A stretch of DNA of 6,660 bases from Actinomycetota bacterium (GTDB lineage Bacteria; Actinomycetota; Actinomycetes; Nanopelagicales; Nanopelagicaceae), in the NCBI GenBank assembly GCA_009699825.1, contig WLNM01000060.1:1-6660 (forward strand). The letters run 5' to 3'. The notes under the pieces were generated by a model, which saw only the letters and a list, made by a program, of their open reading frames with translations, ran no database searches and was not told the origin of the DNA. Shown one piece after another: positions 5,520 through 6,660 of this stretch. Each line of letters starts with the position of its first letter. Positions within the stretch are counted from its first letter, which is position 1. Position numbers and translations under genes: made by a program.

Positions 5520-6062
5520 CTAGCGGCGCTTTGGAAGCATTGCTGCGGCTGCAATAGTGCCGCCGATAAGACCACCTAAATGAGCGTGCCAATCGACTCC
5601 GCCGATAACAAATCCCATCGCAAAGTTAATGCCAACAATTACCGCAATGCTTTTAATCTCAAGGCCGTATCTCTTGCTGACTACTGCAAAGGCCCCGAAC
5701 AATCCGAAGACCGCGCCAGATGCTCCAACAGAGTATTGGTATGGGGTTGCAAGATATGTTGAAAGCAAAGATCCTGAAATTAAGGAAATAAAGAAAATAA
5801 TTAAGAAGCGAGATTTACCGAAAGCGGATTCGACCGGATTGCCAAGTGCCATCAGTGCATACAAATTAAATCCGAGGTGAAAAATTCCCCCATGAACAAG
5901 TGCCACAGTAAGCAATCGATACCACTGACCTGATGCAATTAAGGTGTCGAAATTAGGAAGTGCAAAGCGATTTGTTAAGCCACCAACAACAAGATCATAA
6001 AGATAGGCAGCAGCAATAACGGTTATAAGTGTTGTTGTAACCGATCGCTTCAATGAAGCCAT
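5520..6062 (-). CDS. Rhomboid family intramembrane serine protease
   Basis: Membrane protease that cleaves transmembrane segments within the bilayer. The 180 aa look like a minimal six-helix bacterial rhomboid. WYRLLT is at 47-52. His57, His62 and Asn66 in HGGIFHLGFN correspond to the GlpG H-loop and oxyanion residues. The nucleophile is Ser115 in GASGAVFG and the base is His161 in HAHLGGLIGG. The catalytic dyad is intact, so activity is expected; the substrate is unknown. The ortholog beside crgA and ppiA in Streptomyces carries an N-terminal cysteine-rich zinc-binding segment, as I recall. This protein has none and begins directly with the first helix. The ATG at 6062 is 3 bp after the ppiA stop with no Shine-Dalgarno, so translation is probably coupled to ppiA. 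Position between crgA and ppiA is conserved in actinobacteria, hinting at a cell-envelope role, which is inference. Confidence 0.9.
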   Translation of the reverse strand: MASLKRSVTTTLITVIAAAYLYDLVVGGLTNRFALPNFDTLIASGQWYRLLTVALVHGGIFHLGFNLYALMALGNPVESAFGKSRFLIIFFISLISGSLLSTYLATPYQYSVGASGAVFGLFGAFAVVSKRYGLEIKSIAVIVGINFAMGFVIGGVDWHAHLGGLIGGTIAAAAMLPKRR

Positions 6063-6065
6063 GAA

Positions 6066-6578
6066 TTAACTAACTGTGACGCTATTAATTGTGATTGGTG
6101 TAACTGGCTTATCTTGAGCACCAGTCTTTGCTTTACCGATTGCATCCACAACACCTTGGCTGGCTGCATCTTTTACTTCACCAAAGATTGAGTGCTTACG
6201 GTTAAGCCATGTTGTTGGCGCCACAGTAATAAAGAACTGTGAACCATTTGTTCCTGGTCCTGAGTTAGCCATTGCAAGAATGTATGGGCGGTCAAATGTT
6301 AATTCGCCGTGGAACTCATCCGCGAAACGATAACCAGGTCCGCCAGTTCCTTGACCAAGTGGGTCTCCACCTTGAATCATGAAGCCATCGATGACGCGGT
6401 GAAAAATAGTTCCGTCGTAAAGATTGGCACTTGTCTTTTCGCCAGTGCGTGGATCTGTCCATTCGCGAGCGCCAGTTGCTAACTCAACAAAGTTTGCAAC
6501 AGTCTTCGGTGCGTGATTTGGGAACAACTCGATAACAATGTCACCGAGTGAAGTGTGCAGGGTTGCAGTATTTGTCAT
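6066..6578 (-). CDS. ppiA: Cyclophilin-type peptidyl-prolyl cis-trans isomerase
   Basis: Catalyses cis-trans isomerisation of Xaa-Pro bonds during protein folding. The 170 aa form one cyclophilin domain. Active-site residues by human CypA correspondence: Arg61 with FHRVI at 59-63, FMIQGGD at 66-72, Gln114 and Phe116 in NGSQFFITV, Trp124 in TTWLNRKH (the cyclosporin-contact tryptophan) and His129. ADEFHGEL and AMANSGPGTNGSQ are also typical. There is no signal peptide or lipobox, so it is cytosolic. The start MTNTATLHTSLGDI fits the family. No in-frame upstream start is reasonable, because the ATG lies one base after the discriminator base of tRNA-Ala. The ppiA mRNA therefore has no leader of its own unless it is read through from the tRNA. 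It is followed 3 bp later by the rhomboid gene. A tRNA-Ala upstream of ppiA is also found near gyrA in M. tuberculosis. Confidence 0.96.
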   Translation of the reverse strand: MTNTATLHTSLGDIVIELFPNHAPKTVANFVELATGAREWTDPRTGEKTSANLYDGTIFHRVIDGFMIQGGDPLGQGTGGPGYRFADEFHGELTFDRPYILAMANSGPGTNGSQFFITVAPTTWLNRKHSIFGEVKDAASQGVVDAIGKAKTGAQDKPVTPITINSVTVS

Positions 6579-6579
6579 G

Positions 6580-6652
6580 TGGAGACCAGGGGAATCGAAC
6601 CCCTAACCCCCGCCTTGCAAAGGCGGTGCTCTACCAATTGAGCTAGGTCCCC
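6580..6652 (-). tRNA. alaT: tRNA-Ala, anticodon TGC
   Basis: The 73-nt sequence folds as a standard cloverleaf. The acceptor arms GGGGACC and GGTCTCC form seven pairs including one G-U. The D arm is GCTC-AATTGGTA-GAGC. The anticodon stem CCGCC/GGCGG encloses loop TTTGCAA, giving anticodon TGC at 6619-6617, which reads GCA and other Ala codons. The T arm contains GGTTCGATTCC-type sequence. The discriminator is A at 6580. CCA is not encoded: the following bases are C and then the ATG of ppiA, so CCA must be added by nucleotidyltransferase after 3' processing. Only 8 bp upstream are in the window and no promoter can be judged. Confidence 0.97.
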
Positions 6653-6660
6653 GTTTGAGA

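Noticed and set aside
4543..5527. Ten-base repeat AACTAGCGGC at 4543-4552 and 5518-5527
   Set aside because: Both copies fall on minus-strand stop codons preceded by Arg codons; a 10-bp match of this kind is most simply coincidence of similar C-termini.
5629..5880. Plus-strand open frame opposite the rhomboid gene
   Set aside because: Its residues mirror the antisense of a well-conserved membrane protein, it matches no family I recognise and it has no ribosome binding site.
1..6660. New defence, mobile or secretion system
   Set aside because: Every long frame belongs to a recognised core family; no integrase, transposase, repeat array, toxin-antitoxin pair or unknown gene cluster is present.

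Overview
The window is 6.66 kb of chromosomal core genome from an AT-leaning actinobacterium. Actinobacterial origin rests on gene content and order: crgA (an actinobacterial division gene) sits beside trpG/pabA, a PASTA-type pknB with pstP, a rhomboid gene and ppiA downstream of tRNA-Ala(TGC). This is the dnaA/gyrA-proximal block known from Mycobacterium and Streptomyces. The relaxed, A/T-rich codon use and very short gaps between genes suggest a small streamlined genome such as the freshwater acI/Nanopelagicales group. That placement is an inference. I see no mobile element, CRISPR array or phage gene.

Layout. (1) Minus-strand operon at 1-2192: GDPD-family phosphodiesterase, then pheA (prephenate dehydratase), then serS (N-terminal half only, running off the left edge). 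Gaps are 3 bp and a 4-base ATGA overlap. (2) Plus-strand pair at 2233-4544: pstP (PP2C phosphatase) and pknB (membrane Ser/Thr kinase with three PASTA domains), also joined by an ATGA overlap. (3) Minus-strand trpG/pabA amidotransferase at 4545-5171, tail to tail with pknB with no base between the stops. (4) Plus-strand crgA at 5208-5471, divergent from trpG. (5) A 48-bp convergent gap (5472-5519) holding a 7-bp hairpin and a cluster of DnaA-box-like 9-mers, one a perfect match. (6) Minus-strand tRNA-Ala(TGC), ppiA and rhomboid protease at 6652-5520, packed so that the ppiA ATG lies one base after the tRNA discriminator.

Function. PknB/PstP form a reversible phosphorylation switch that senses cell-wall fragments, and CrgA is a divisome protein. 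Together they are the growth and division control part of the window. TrpG/PabA and PheA draw on the chorismate pathway. SerS, the tRNA and PpiA belong to translation and protein folding.

Most noteworthy points. The classical pstP-rodA-pbpA-pknA-pknB operon has collapsed to pstP-pknB. Several genes that start a transcription unit have a -10-like hexamer ending 7-8 nt before the ATG, suggesting leaderless mRNAs. RNase Z cleavage of the tRNA-Ala precursor would leave ppiA with a one-nucleotide leader. A DnaA-box cluster lies outside any recognised origin. No clearly new multi-gene system is present.
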